A DNA stretch of 64,000 nt, taken from positions 3,009,548-3,073,547 of the forward strand of contig NZ_CP154799.1 in NCBI RefSeq assembly GCF_050920705.1. The letters are read 5' to 3'. This stretch comes from Regnicoccus_A sp014224355 (GTDB lineage Bacteria; Cyanobacteriota; Cyanobacteriia; PCC-6307; Cyanobiaceae). Of this stretch, positions 19,069 to 28,480 are shown piece after piece (the first letter of the stretch is position 1; each line of letters opens with the position of its first letter). Both the position numbers and the translations under genes were made by a program. The notes beneath the pieces are model-generated. The model did not search any database and had not been told where the DNA came from. It saw only the letters and a list, made by a program, of their open reading frames with translations.

Positions 19069-21456
19069 CTAGGTCGCGACCGGCAGGGTCCAACGCCAGT
19101 CGGTGACCTCCGGTGCATCCATTCCGTGGGTATGGGCGTACTCACGGTGCCGCAGAATCGCCTCCTTCATGCGTTCCTTGAGGTGGGCGGCACGGGAGCC
19201 GAGCGACGGAACACGATCGATCACATCCATCACCAGATTGAAGCGATCGATCTGGTTGTTCATCGCCAGCTCGAGAGGTGTATTGATGTTGCCCTTTTCC
19301 TTGTAGCCGCGCACGTGGAAATTGGAGTGGTTCGTTCGGCGGTAAGTGAGGCGGTGAATCAGCCACGGATAGCCGTGGAAGTTGAAGATCACCGGCTTGT
19401 CGGTGGTGAAGATCGTATCGAAATCGCGATCCGTTAAGCCATGGGGATGTTCCGTGGGCTGGGTGAGGGCAAACAACTTGACCACATTGACAACCCGGAT
19501 CTTGAGTTGCGGAATCTCAAGGCGGAGAATCTCCACGGCGGCCAGGGTCTCCTTCGAGGGAATGTCGCCGGCGCAGGCCATCACCACATCCGGATCATCA
19601 GGCTCAGTTCCGCAGTCGTCGTTGCTGGCCCAGCGCACGATGCCGATGCCCTTGGCCACATGGACACGGGCTTGCTCCAGGGTGAGATACTGGAGGTGCT
19701 TCTGCTTGTCGGACACGATGATGTTGCACACGTTCGGCTCCACCAGGGCCTCCTCCGCCACGGCCAGCAGGCAGTTGGCATCAGGCGGCAGATAGACCCG
19801 AACCACTTCACCGCTCTTGTTGCCGGCCAGGTCGATGAAACCCGGGTCCTGGTGGGTGAAGCCGTTGTGGTCCTGCCGCCAGACGGTGGAAGAAATCAGG
19901 CAGTTCCAGGCACCGATCGGTGCCCGCCATTTGGCGTGCAGGTTGCAGGATTCCAGCCACTTGGCGTGCTGGTTGAACATCGAGGCGATCACATGCGCAA
20001 AGGCTTCGTAGGTGTGGAAGAAGCCATAGCGTCCCGTCAGCAGATAGCCCTCCATCATTCCCACCAGGGTGTGTTCGGAGAGCATCTCCACCACCCGTCC
20101 GCTGCGGGCGAGTTCGCCGCCACCGGCATCTTCCGGCAGAAGGTCTTCCATCCAGACTTTCTTGCTCACCTCATAGATCGCCTGGAGGCGGTTGGAGGCG
20201 GTTTCGTCAGGGCCGAACACCCGCAGGGAGTCGGGGTTGCGGGCGATCGTGTCACGCAGCAGGGCTCCGAGAACGGCCGTGTTCTCGTACTCCTTCTGAC
20301 CCGGCTGCTCCACCGGCACGGCATAAGCCTCGATCGGCGCCAACCGCAAGCTGCGGCGCAGTTGGCCGCCGTTGGCATGGGGGCTTGAGCCCATGCGGCG
20401 ATCACCCCGGGGGGACAGGGTCTGCAGATCGGAGAGGAGCGTTCCGTTGGCATCGAACAACTCCTCGGGCTTGTAACTCCGCAGCCAGCTCTCCAGCATG
20501 GCCAGCTGTTCCGGATCCTTGTTCGGCGCCGCCAGGGGCACCTGGTGAGACCGCCAGAAGCCTTCCAGTTTCTTGCCCTGGCATTCCTGCGGACCGGTCC
20601 AGCCCTTGGGGGAGCGAAGCACGATCATGGGCCAGGCTGGTCGCAGGGCCTGAGCGGATGTGCGGCATTCGTTCTGTATCCGCTGGATCGTCTCAATGGC
20701 CTGATCCATGGCGGCGGCCATGGCACGATGCATCGCCATGGGCTCACTGCCCTCCACGAAGATCGGCTCCCAGCCGTATCCCCGCATCAGGCTGGCCAGC
20801 TCTTCGTGGGGGATGCGGGCCAGCAGGGTGGGGTTGGCGATCTTGTAGCCGTTCAGGTGCAACACCGGCAGCACGGCGCCATCACTGATCGGGTTGAGGA
20901 ACTTATTGATGTGCCAGGAGGTAGCCAGGGGTCCGGTTTCGGCTTCGCCGTCCCCAACGCAGGCCAGGGAGATCAGATTGGGATTGTCGAACACCGCGCC
21001 GCAGGCGTGCGACAGCACATAGCCCAGCTCACCACCTTCGTGGATCGAGCCTGGAGTTTCGGGGGTGCAGTGTGAACCGATATGGCCCGGGAAGGAAAAC
21101 TGCTTGAAGAAGCGCCGCATTCCCTCGGCATCCTGAGATTTATCGGGATAAATCTCGCTGTAGCTTCCATCGAGGTAGGTGGGCCCCAGCACCCCGGGGG
21201 CGCCGTGGCCGGGCCCGGAGAGGTAGATCATCTCCAGATCCCGCTCGCGGATCACCCTGTTGGCGTGGGCCCAGATGAAGGCCTGGCCTGGACTCGAACC
21301 CCAGTGGCCCAGCAACCGGTTCTTGATGTGCTCCGGCCGCAGCGGTTCAGCGAGCAGGGGATTCTCCTGCAGGTAGATCATCCCCACCGCCAGGTAGCTG
21401 GCGGCCCGCCACCAGCGGTCGATCAGCTGAAGCTCTTCCTCGCGAACAGTATCCAT
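19069..21456 (-). CDS. xfp: xylulose-5-phosphate/fructose-6-phosphate phosphoketolase
   Basis: Thiamine-diphosphate enzyme splitting xylulose 5-phosphate or fructose 6-phosphate to acetyl phosphate plus a triose or tetrose phosphate, in the cytosol. 795 residues, full length. The TPP-binding motif GDGEAETGPLATSWHINKFLNP is near residue 170, the phosphoketolase signature GHIGSHCTPETPGSIHEGGELGY at about 122-144, and the C-terminal domain has RRTNHSNFHVRGYKEKG. The start at ATG 21456 gives the usual EELQLIDRWWRAASYLAVG opening. It is followed immediately by an acetate kinase remnant, so the acetyl phosphate must be used by another enzyme, such as phosphotransacetylase. Confidence 0.96.
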   Translation of the reverse strand: MDTVREEELQLIDRWWRAASYLAVGMIYLQENPLLAEPLRPEHIKNRLLGHWGSSPGQAFIWAHANRVIRERDLEMIYLSGPGHGAPGVLGPTYLDGSYSEIYPDKSQDAEGMRRFFKQFSFPGHIGSHCTPETPGSIHEGGELGYVLSHACGAVFDNPNLISLACVGDGEAETGPLATSWHINKFLNPISDGAVLPVLHLNGYKIANPTLLARIPHEELASLMRGYGWEPIFVEGSEPMAMHRAMAAAMDQAIETIQRIQNECRTSAQALRPAWPMIVLRSPKGWTGPQECQGKKLEGFWRSHQVPLAAPNKDPEQLAMLESWLRSYKPEELFDANGTLLSDLQTLSPRGDRRMGSSPHANGGQLRRSLRLAPIEAYAVPVEQPGQKEYENTAVLGALLRDTIARNPDSLRVFGPDETASNRLQAIYEVSKKVWMEDLLPEDAGGGELARSGRVVEMLSEHTLVGMMEGYLLTGRYGFFHTYEAFAHVIASMFNQHAKWLESCNLHAKWRAPIGAWNCLISSTVWRQDHNGFTHQDPGFIDLAGNKSGEVVRVYLPPDANCLLAVAEEALVEPNVCNIIVSDKQKHLQYLTLEQARVHVAKGIGIVRWASNDDCGTEPDDPDVVMACAGDIPSKETLAAVEILRLEIPQLKIRVVNVVKLFALTQPTEHPHGLTDRDFDTIFTTDKPVIFNFHGYPWLIHRLTYRRTNHSNFHVRGYKEKGNINTPLELAMNNQIDRFNLVMDVIDRVPSLGSRAAHLKERMKEAILRHREYAHTHGMDAPEVTDWRWTLPVAT

Positions 21457-21734
21457 CGGTGCGTCTCCCCCGGTTCAGAAAAGTGTCTCACAACAGTTTC
21501 TCACACTCCCCCAGACCGTACGGCGCACGCTGGCTGCAGTGGATACATCAAGGTGAACCCTTGATTCGGCATCCCTTTGACAACTCACTCTTCAGTTGAG
21601 GTTACAGCCAGGATTCAGTTCTCAGCACCGTCGATCAACTATGCACCCTACCACTTTCATCCACTCCAACGAGGACTTTCAAGGGCGCAAGTGACCGAGG
21701 AGCCTGACTGCCCGGCACACCTCAGCTGAGACGG

Positions 21735-22240
21735 TCACGCGACAGCCAGCGGCTGGGACTTGCGTGGCCGTGGCGGCAGGTCAAGGTGCGTGAACCATGG
21801 CTCTTTCTGCCGTCGCCGCACGCCGTGGCTGGGAATGCAGGCCCCCAGATCCCGCAGTGGGATGGGTGCCCAGGCCGGCAAGGCTTTGGCCGTATGGGCC
21901 ACGCACTGCTGCAGCCACTTCAGGCCGAGCCGCACAAAGATCAGGCCCCGCCGCCAGTGGGGGTCGACGGGGCGGCGTTCGCCGGCCAGGCTCACCGCAT
22001 AACCCTGCAGACTGCCGGCCAGCCCAGCGATCACCACCACCAGCAGCCGATCAATGCGCTGCGGTTCGCGCAGACCGCGGCTCTCCAGCTTGAAGAGGCC
22101 GGATTTCTGATCACGCAACAGCTACTCGCAGCAGAATCGCTGGCCGTAGCTCCAGACCAGTCCAAGCTGGGTTCTGCGTTGCTGACCAGATACCAGGGAT
22201 CTGCTCACACCCACCGCCACGATCACCTGATGGTCGCTAC
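21735..22240 (-). pseudogene. IS4-type transposase, C-terminal remnant
   Basis: Relic of a DDE transposase. Recognisable are WYLVSNAE, then in another frame LVWSYGQRFCCE, an in-frame TAG, and LLRDQKSGLFKLESRGL, the conserved C-terminal segment of IS4-like transposases in which the last acidic residue precedes a basic helix, followed by the PHWRRGL tail. At least one frameshift and one stop are present and the N-terminal two thirds are absent. It marks the left part of the IS-rich region, downstream of the spacer in front of xfp (21457-21734, no gene seen). Confidence 0.65.
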
Positions 22241-22259
22241 CGACACCTAACTGACAATT

Positions 22260-22996
22260 TTAGCCCTGGATGACGTGGCCATCGGTTGTCATGAGGTGAC
22301 TTTCTGGATCAGTGAAACTGCGCAGGGTTGGCTTGGTTGGTGTGCCGTCAGTCTTCCTGGCCAGGCCCCGCCTGGGCATGGCGTCAGCCGCCAGCGGGTT
22401 CAGATCCGCTGCCGCTGCAGCGGCCTCTCGGGCAGCCGTGGCTTTGTCCATGGCCTCTTCTGCTTCCTCCTGGCGCCGACGCGCAGTTGCTGCTGCGGTT
22501 TCCGCTTCCATCTCCTGGCGGGCCTGACGGATCCTGGCCAGCCGGTCCTGACGCCGCCGCAGTTCATCGGGCAGATCACTGCCGCGGTTGCCCTTGCCAT
22601 AGCGCCGATCCTCCTGGGCATCGAGGATCTCGACCTTCTGGCAAAGCCGCAGGATCTGGACAAACAGATCGCTCAACGCGTCGAGATTGCGGTGGCGGAA
22701 CTCACTGATCCGGCTGTGGTCCGGCTACTTGTTACCGGTCAGCACCCGGAACGCCAGGTCCTCGTAGCAGGCCCGCTCGATCTAGTGCCTCCGGCACGCT
22801 GGCCTGCGGCCAGGCAGGCGGGAGGAGACGATGCCCACGCATAGGCGTAGAGCAGAAGCATCGTCAACCGCTTCGCGGAAAACTTCGTCTGCATCCGCGG
22901 ATCAAACCCTTTCTCCCCACGGGGATCCTTGGCCTGAGCAGGAAGCAGGACCTGTGAGAGAACCAGCTCATCCACCAGATCCAGCAGGAAATACAC
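22260..22996 (-). pseudogene. IS1182-like transposase, truncated and frameshifted
   Basis: The N-terminal piece has YFLLDLVDELVLSQVL and PAQAKDPRGEKGFDPRM then TMLLLYAYAWA, typical of IS1182-type transposases. A second piece in another frame carries VQILRLCQKVEILDAQEDRRYGKG, a long coiled coil (RRQDRLARIRQARQEMEAE) and DPESHLMTTDGHVIQG. The C-terminal catalytic part is missing, and the region between the two pieces is deleted relative to full-length relatives. Within the N-terminal piece a nine-residue stretch (QTKFSAKRL) interrupts the conserved DPRM/TMLLLYAY junction. It is encoded by a 27-base palindromic insert also found in the IS3-type element at 38 kb. Confidence 0.75.
22865..22891 (-). 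repeat. 27-nt palindromic insert, copy 1
   Basis: CAACCGCTTCGCGGAA plus 11 bases, inserted in frame into the IS1182-like transposase remnant. It shares 21 of 27 bases, including the 16-base core, with the copy at 38286-38312. Size and behaviour resemble the small dispersed repeats reported from cyanobacterial genomes. Confidence 0.65.
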
Positions 22997-23466
22997 CTGG
23001 TGGTCATCCGAAAGCCAATCGCTGGGTGATGGCGGCAGCAGGGTGGTCTGCTCCGCCTACCGGGGACGGAAGGACTTGAGCTTCTGCAAGCCCCATTCTT
23101 TCAGCCAGAACTATTGCAGCCACTGGAATCTGGGCAGACTTGGGGGCGTCTGTGGAGAGCGTGTTGGCAGTCAATGCGCGACAGGCTTCCAGCTAGGATT
23201 GGGATGAGTAGGAAGAACTGGTGTTGCGGTATTCAAAGATTTCTATGGGTGCAATCCGAATGGTAATGTGCATGGTATGCACTCCCATAGACTGAATCGC
23301 ATTGAAGATGCGTTGATCAATATTGTCTATGCTTCCCTGATCCTTAATGAATTCTTCATTAGCTGCGCCGACAATATTCACATAAGCTACACCATTAAGG
23401 AGACTCTGGAAAACCCCACCACCCTGCGCGAGAATGGCCTTGTGATCCCAACCGTTTACAGGCTTC
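22997..23466. other. spacer before the IS5 element, no gene called
   Basis: The left half is high-GC debris of the IS1182-like element. From about 23200 to 23420 the sequence becomes clearly AT-richer (for example GCATTGAAGATGCGTTGATC). A 94-codon minus-strand frame at 23193-23477 shows no family features. It probably includes the left end of the IS5-type element, but I could not find matching terminal repeats. Confidence 0.35.
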
Positions 23467-24447
23467 ATGGGCGTCAAGCAGTTCGGTTTTGGTGATTACG
23501 AGCAGTCCACAGCCAAAAAGCGGACCCGGCGCGAGCGCTTTCTGGCTGAGATGGAGGCGGTTGTTCCATGGAGTGCACTGATCGATCTGATCGAGCCCCA
23601 CTACCCCAAGACCAGCAAAAAGGGAGGCCGGCCTCCGTATCCTTTGGCCACGATGCTGCGAATCCATTTGCTGCAGCAGTGGTATGACCTCAGCGATCCA
23701 GCGATGGAGGATGCGCTGATTGAGGTGCCGACGATGCGTCGGTTCGTGGGGATCGACTTGATCAGCGACAGAATCCCAGATGAGACCACGATCCTGATGT
23801 TCCGCCACCTGCTGGAGAAGCACAACCTGGGAGAGCAGATCTTTGAGACGGTGAAGGCCCACCTCAAGGCCAACGGCATGGCCATGAAGCAAGGCACGAT
23901 CATCGATGCCACCTTGATCGCGGCTCCCAGTTCTACCAAGAACAAGAAGGGGAAAAGGGATCCGGAGATGCACCAGACCAAAAAGGGCAACCAGTGGTAT
24001 TTCGGGATGAAGGTTCACATCGGCGTGGACAAGGACACAGGCCTGATCCACGCAGTGGAAACCACCGCTGCCAATGTGCATGACCTCACCCCAGCAGCCG
24101 AACTCCTGCACGGTGAGGAGACGGTGGTCTACGCGGATGCCGGCTACCAGGGGATCGAGAAGCGTCCAGAGATGGAAGGCAAGGGCATCGGCTTCCGCGT
24201 TGCCATGCGCCCAGGGAAGCGGCGTGCTCTGCCCGATACTCCGGAGGGACGACTGGATGATCTGATCGAGACCGCCAAAGCACACATCCGCGCGAAGGTC
24301 GAGCACCCGTTCCGCGTGATTAAGCGGCAGTTCGGATTTCAGAATACCCGACTGCGGGGCATGATCAAAAACCGCTGCAAGGTGAACGTCCTGGCAGCCC
24401 TTGCAAACCTATTCATGGTGCGTCATCAGTTGCTATGCAGGACATGA
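23467..24447 (+). CDS. IS5-family transposase
   Basis: Full-length DDE transposase of the IS5 family, 326 residues. An N-terminal helical domain (QSTAKKRTRRERFLAEMEAVVPW, then PLATMLRIHLLQQWYDLSDP) precedes the catalytic core: IIDATLIAAPSS (first Asp), VYADAGYQGIEKR (second Asp) and the C-terminal HPFRVIKRQFGF segment with the Glu in AKVEHPF. The frame is intact, so it may be active and could act in trans on related relics, such as the IS5-type fragment at 36774-36995. ATG 23467 opens MGVKQFGFGDYEQ, a usual start for this group. Confidence 0.94.
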   Translation: MGVKQFGFGDYEQSTAKKRTRRERFLAEMEAVVPWSALIDLIEPHYPKTSKKGGRPPYPLATMLRIHLLQQWYDLSDPAMEDALIEVPTMRRFVGIDLISDRIPDETTILMFRHLLEKHNLGEQIFETVKAHLKANGMAMKQGTIIDATLIAAPSSTKNKKGKRDPEMHQTKKGNQWYFGMKVHIGVDKDTGLIHAVETTAANVHDLTPAAELLHGEETVVYADAGYQGIEKRPEMEGKGIGFRVAMRPGKRRALPDTPEGRLDDLIETAKAHIRAKVEHPFRVIKRQFGFQNTRLRGMIKNRCKVNVLAALANLFMVRHQLLCRT

Positions 24448-24587
24448 TCGGGGGAATGGTGTGCCCATTGGGGGCAAAATAACCCTCAATGGAAGCGGCC
24501 AGTCCCCAATCATGGTGAGATCAGGCTCATTCCAGCCCGATCTGCGCTGAAATAGTCCAAGCCGAACAATTGGCGGACCGCGACTGA

Positions 24588-25505
24588 CTATGCGGAAGTA
24601 TTGTCCAGAGCTTCCTTAACCAACTTGGTATCAACACGATGGATCAGATTGATGTCTCGATACTTACCATCTCTGTGCAGTCCGTGTAATGCGAGCTGCA
24701 CCCTGTTGTCCACTGCAAATTCATGCAGCGATGTCCCAAGGGGCCGAGAAAGCATGAGCGCAACGAGCAGCCCCAGTGCAAGTGATTTAAGTGCCTTGCG
24801 CAAACTGCCATAAGACTGGAGCACAAAAACCAAACAGGCCGAGATCGTTATGCCTATCAGGTTTGCCAGAAAGAGTAGGGAGGCCCCGCCTGCAGCATCG
24901 AGATTTGTGACATAGAAATTGCCGAACACACCAGTCATTGTGCTTCCTCCGGCGAGCCCGATGCCCACAACACACAGGGGAGGAACCAAAGCTACTGCAA
25001 TCGCCACTCCCGCAATCGAGCTGGCGATGCTCATCCGTGTCAATGAGAATGCACCGGCTGCTCCGGCTGCTATTGCAATCCCCAGATCCAGCATTGTTGG
25101 ACGGGTTCGGCTTAGCAGTTCTGAGCCAACGACATCCCACGGCGATAGCGCTGTCACAAGGGAAGCTACTCCCATGGCCAGGAAGGAGCCCAGCACTGTT
25201 GTCAATCCCGAGCGCAAGAACAAGGCCCAATTAGCTGTTGCAATAGCAAATGAAAGACTGAGAATTGGATTCATCAATGGTGCCACAATCATGGCGCCAA
25301 TAATTACTGCAGAACTGTTGGTAATCAGTCCCAGGGTTGCAATTATTGATGCCAGAGTGAGGAGAAAGAAGAATCCGAATGAGGGAATAGACCCTGCAGC
25401 TCGAGATTCAGACAGCTCCTCAGCAGGTACCCTTTGCTCAAAGCGAATCTTCCATAGCGGTTCGATAGTTTTCAAAAACTTACTGAACGACTGAAGGATC
25501 GGCAT
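24588..25505 (-). CDS. DUF389 family membrane protein
   Basis: Uncharacterised polytopic membrane protein of the DUF389 family, about 305 residues. A short hydrophilic N-terminus leads into roughly seven membrane helices. The conserved first block LTLASIIATLGLITNSSAVIIGAMIVAPLMNPILSL (spanning about residues 55-90), with its NSSAVIIGAMIVAPLM core, is diagnostic. A second conserved part is SIAGVAIAVALVPPLCVVGIGL. ATG 25505 (MPILQSF) is taken as start; ATG 25565 would add 20 atypical residues. Function unknown; transport has been proposed for the family. It lies among IS remnants and its base composition is slightly lower in GC than the flanking core genes. Confidence 0.88.
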   Translation of the reverse strand: MPILQSFSKFLKTIEPLWKIRFEQRVPAEELSESRAAGSIPSFGFFFLLTLASIIATLGLITNSSAVIIGAMIVAPLMNPILSLSFAIATANWALFLRSGLTTVLGSFLAMGVASLVTALSPWDVVGSELLSRTRPTMLDLGIAIAAGAAGAFSLTRMSIASSIAGVAIAVALVPPLCVVGIGLAGGSTMTGVFGNFYVTNLDAAGGASLLFLANLIGITISACLVFVLQSYGSLRKALKSLALGLLVALMLSRPLGTSLHEFAVDNRVQLALHGLHRDGKYRDINLIHRVDTKLVKEALDNTSA

Positions 25506-25565
25506 GATGCTGCAGAGAGTGTCGAGGCCGCTGTTACTGCTGATCTGAGCCCGAGAAGGCACCAT

Positions 25566-25883
25566 GCTTCAGCAACCCCGTCTGTGGAGCCCCAAAGGAG
25601 ATCCCAGATTTATCGATTTCCTCTTTGAGCCTACCGCGGAGCTCACTCCCAACGTTTCCGTTCACGGGACTGTCGGATATATAAAAGCTCCCACCCCTTC
25701 ACTGATCCTTGAACGCTTGCGTCCCCTCTGTTGGTGTAAATCCCTGGGGACCTCAACCCCGGCGTAGCCGGGGTTGTGCGCGCACCACAGCGACCCGGCT
25801 CATCCGCTGGCGTTGCAAGGATTGGGGCCCCCGGGTGGGCAGGCCCGTTTCCATGGTTTGAGAACCACCTCAACCAGACGAAC
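25566..25883. other. spacer with a strong hairpin, left part of an IS256 relic
   Basis: No gene is called. A perfect 10-bp stem hairpin sits at 25754-25776, and the bases just before 25884 probably belong to the left end of the IS256-type relic (GTTTGAGAACCACCTCAACC). Confidence 0.4.
25754..25776. terminator. perfect hairpin CAACCCCGGC-GTA-GCCGGGGTTG
   Basis: Ten-base-pair perfect stem with a three-base loop. No T-run follows on either strand, so it may be a terminator-like structure or an IS-associated palindrome blocking read-through into the transposase relic. Confidence 0.45.
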
Positions 25884-26492
25884 CATGCCCACTTCCAACC
25901 GTGCCTCAACTGAGCTGGTGCGTCACGGCCTGCAGCAGTTGATCGAGCTGGAGGTCGCTGCCATGCTCGGCTACCGCAATGGCTACCGGCCGCGCGTCCT
26001 CACCACGCAGGCCGGCCATATCGACCTGCTGATACCCAAACTGCGCACCGGGGGCTTCCTGCCCTCGATCCTCGAGCCCCGCCGCCGTGGTGATGGAGGC
26101 CTACATCGGCGGCATCTCCAAATCCCAGGTGAGCCGCATCTGCCAGGAGATTGACCAGCAGGTGCAGGCGTTCCTGAACCGGCCGCTCCAGAAGTCCGGC
26201 TACGCCTACGTCTATCTCGATGCCACTTACCTCCACGGCCGGCTGGGCCGGGCCCTGCAGGTCTGCTCCAGGGCTGCTGTGATCGCGATGGGCATCAATG
26301 CCGATGGCCGCCGTGAGCTGCTCGGTCTCCAGGTGCGCGACAGCGAGACCGAGGGCTTCTGGAGCGAGTTCACCACCTCGCTCATAGCCGCAGGCTTCTG
26401 CGAAGCAGTAGAGCGGGGCCTCTCTGGGATCAAGCTGGTGATCAGCGACGCCCACGAGGGCATGGTCACCGCGGCCCTGCGCTGGTGTTCAG
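25884..26492 (+). pseudogene. IS256-family transposase, internally deleted
   Basis: The N-terminal piece STELVRHGLQQLIELEVAAMLGYRNGYRPR is shortened relative to the family, then LIPKLRTGGFLPSILEPRRR. A second frame continues VMEAYIGGISKSQVSRICQEID, VYLDATYLHGR (catalytic Asp in YLDATY) and IKLVISDAHEGMVTAALRW (second Asp). Parts between these blocks are missing and the frame changes near 26090. The C-terminal third with the catalytic Glu is gone: at about 26493 the sequence switches to a helicase gene fragment. Dead element. Confidence 0.85.
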
Positions 26493-27096
26493 CCAGGAGG
26501 ACGCCGGTGGCAGGGAACGCCTGATCGCCGGGCTGGGCACGAGTGAAGTGGAGGTACTCACCAGCTGCATGATCATTTCCGAGGGCACCGACATCCCCTC
26601 GGTGGGCGGCGCGATCCTGATGCGCCCCACCGCTTCCCTGAGCCTCTATCTGCAGATGGTCGGCCGGGCCCTGCGTCCCGCACCTGGGAAGCAGGAAGCT
26701 GTGATCCTCGATCACGTCGGCAACGCCCATCGCCACGGTCTGCCCACCGATGAGCGCGAGTGGAACCTGGCCGGTCGGCGCCGGCGGGAAGGCGTCTCGA
26801 TTCCGATCAAGGACTGCCCGTTCTGCTTCTGCAGCTGCCCCAGTGCTGCGCAGGTGTGCCCGGACTGCGGCCACCTGTTCCTGACCGAGGAACGCGATGA
26901 GCAGCGGCGCGGGATCCAGCAACTGGAGGGCGAACTGGTTGAAGTCACGGGCGCAGCCCGCCACCGGCCCAAACCCAACCAGCAGCAGAGGCCCCGGCGC
27001 ACGCACCCGGCAGGGCCAGATACGTGTGGGCTGCAAGGCAGCACAACAAGGCCAACAGCAGTACGCTTTGACGTACGGGTGAAGGCCATGTCATGA
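26493..27096 (+). pseudogene. SF2 DEAD/DEAH-type helicase, C-terminal fragment
   Basis: The visible part starts inside the second RecA-like domain: LTSCMIISEGTDIPSVGGAILMRPTASLSLYLQMVGRALRP contains helicase motifs V (SEGTDIP) and VI (QMVGRALRP). It is followed by a CxxC...CxxC zinc-knuckle-like segment (CPFCFCSC and CPDCGHLF) and a basic tail. The whole first motor domain with the Walker motifs is missing, replaced upstream by the IS256 relic, so the fragment cannot be a helicase. Proteins of this type are common in mobile and defence regions. It overlaps the start of the next antitoxin gene by four bases. Confidence 0.8.
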
Positions 27097-27335
27097 CCAC
27101 CGTGCCAGCCACAGAAGCCCGCAAGCGGCTCTATGCCCTGATCGATGAGGTGGGGCAGTCCCACGAGCCCGTGCAGATCACCGGCAAGCGGGGCAATGCC
27201 GTCCTGCTCTCGGAAGACGACTGGCGCGCCATCCAGGAGACCCTGCATCTGGTCTCAATCCCGGGCATGCGCGAATCGATCCTGGAAGGCATGGCCACGG
27301 ATACCTCTGAGCTGAGCAGCGAACCGGGCTGGTGA
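27093..27335 (+). CDS. yefM: Phd/YefM-family antitoxin
   Basis: Antitoxin of a type II toxin-antitoxin module. 80 residues with the Phd/YefM DNA-binding fold: VPATEARKRLYALIDEV, then EPVQITGKRGNAVLLSEDDWRAIQETL, and a flexible C-terminal tail (GMATDTSELSSEPGW) that would wrap around a YoeB toxin. It normally represses its own operon. ATG 27093 overlaps the upstream helicase fragment. The toxin gene that should follow starts in overlap with its stop (TGGTGA) but is cut after seven codons by the IS21 element, leaving this as an orphan antitoxin. Confidence 0.9.
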   Translation: MTTVPATEARKRLYALIDEVGQSHEPVQITGKRGNAVLLSEDDWRAIQETLHLVSIPGMRESILEGMATDTSELSSEPGW

Positions 27336-27352
27336 GCTGGACGGTCCTCTTC
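27332..27352 (+). pseudogene. yoeB: YoeB toxin, first seven codons only
   Basis: GTG 27332 opens V-S-W-T-V-L-F, the usual N-terminus of YoeB toxins, in four-base overlap with the antitoxin stop. The sequence then hits the TG terminus of the IS21 element exactly at 27353. The rest of the toxin is not found on the other side of the element, where an IS3 fragment follows. Confidence 0.7.
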
Positions 27353-27685
27353 TGCCAGATGTCAACTACGTAGGCGGCTTTGTGCAATTACGTTGGCGGG
27401 TTCTTCCCGCCTTCTCCCCCCTGCCATGGCAGGGGGGAGGCGACATGAAAACTGAGCCACCCTCAGTCGAGAAGACGGAGCACGGCTGGGGTTCCTTGAT
27501 CGGCATCCGGCGGCGTCAATCCGGTTGGCCGGTGCCCCTGCTCAGCCTCTGCCCGATTGCTGCTACGGAGCGCACGAGCCGGTGGACCCCACAGTCCGCC
27601 GGCAGCGCGGAGCTCGTCACCGGCAGCTCGCGCCAGGGGTGTGGAGGCAGTTGGCGGGTAATTGACGCCTGGTCCGGACGCCCAG

Positions 27686-28480
27686 TCAGCCAGCCACAGG
27701 ACGGTCTGTGCGTCTTGCCCGCTTGCGGCGGTAGCTCTCTCCATTGATCTGGATGATCGTGCTGTGATCCACCAGCCGGTCCACCGCTGCCACCGTCATG
27801 GCGCTGGTCGAGAAGACGTTCTCCCACTCACTGAACGGCTGGTTGCTGGTCACCAGCAATGACCGGCGCTCGTAGCGGTGCATCACCAGCTCAAAGAGCA
27901 CGGAGGTCTCGGCCTCGTCCTTGCGCACGTAGCCGATGTCGTCGATCACCAGCAGGGCGTAGCGGTCCAGCTTGGTGAGGGCCTTGGCCAGGGCGTAGTC
28001 GGCCTTGGCGCGTTGCAGCTCCTGCACCAACGTGGTGGCGGAGAAGAAGCGTGCCGGGCGGTCCAGGGCGATCAGGCTGCGGCAGATCCCGGCCGCCAGG
28101 TGGGTTTTGCCCACACCGCTGGGGCCAAAGAGAAGCAGGTTCTCGGCCCGGTCCACCCAGCCGGTGTCATGGGCGAGCTGCTCGATCTGGTGGCGATCGA
28201 GATCGGGGAGTGCCGCCCAGTCGTAGTCGGCCAGGGTCTTGGGCACCGGCAGGTGGGCCTCATGCAACAGCCGCCGCAGCCGGGCCTGATGGCGCTGCTG
28301 GTGTTCCTGCTCGGCCAGCACATAGAGGTAGCTGGCCGGGCTCCAGCCATCGGCTGTGGCCTGGTGTTCGGCCGCCTGCCACTGGCTGCGGAACTGGGCC
28401 AGTTTCAACTGCTTGAGAAGGGATGGCAGGGCCGTTTCCAGTGCCGGCCGGCTGGGGGGTTCCACCCAGGAGTTCGTCAT
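27686..28480 (-). CDS. istB: IS21 transposition helper ATPase IstB
   Basis: AAA+ ATPase that loads the IstA transposase onto target DNA. 264 residues. N-terminal helical region (LLKQLKLAQFRSQWQAAEHQA), Walker A in FGPSGVGKTHLA near residue 121, Walker B in LLVIDDIGYV near residue 180, and the sensor region LVTSNQPFSEWENVF. The C-terminal DRLVDHSTIIQINGESYR is the standard IstB end. Intact. Its start at 28480 lies inside the istA frame, giving an exceptionally long overlap of 221 bases. Confidence 0.95.
   Translation of the reverse strand: MTNSWVEPPSRPALETALPSLLKQLKLAQFRSQWQAAEHQATADGWSPASYLYVLAEQEHQQRHQARLRRLLHEAHLPVPKTLADYDWAALPDLDRHQIEQLAHDTGWVDRAENLLLFGPSGVGKTHLAAGICRSLIALDRPARFFSATTLVQELQRAKADYALAKALTKLDRYALLVIDDIGYVRKDEAETSVLFELVMHRYERRSLLVTSNQPFSEWENVFSTSAMTVAAVDRLVDHSTIIQINGESYRRKRARRTDRPVAG

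Noticed and set aside
21286..21305. tRNA T-arm-like sequence GGACTCGAACCCC
   Set aside because: Lies within the intact phosphoketolase reading frame; no acceptor or anticodon stem can be formed around it.
23193..23477. 94-codon minus-strand frame near the IS5 element
   Set aside because: No family similarity recognised and it overlaps the IS5 start; more likely IS flank.
23415..24500. Terminal inverted repeats of the IS5-type element
   Set aside because: I compared both flanks and found no convincing matching ends, so no element borders are given.
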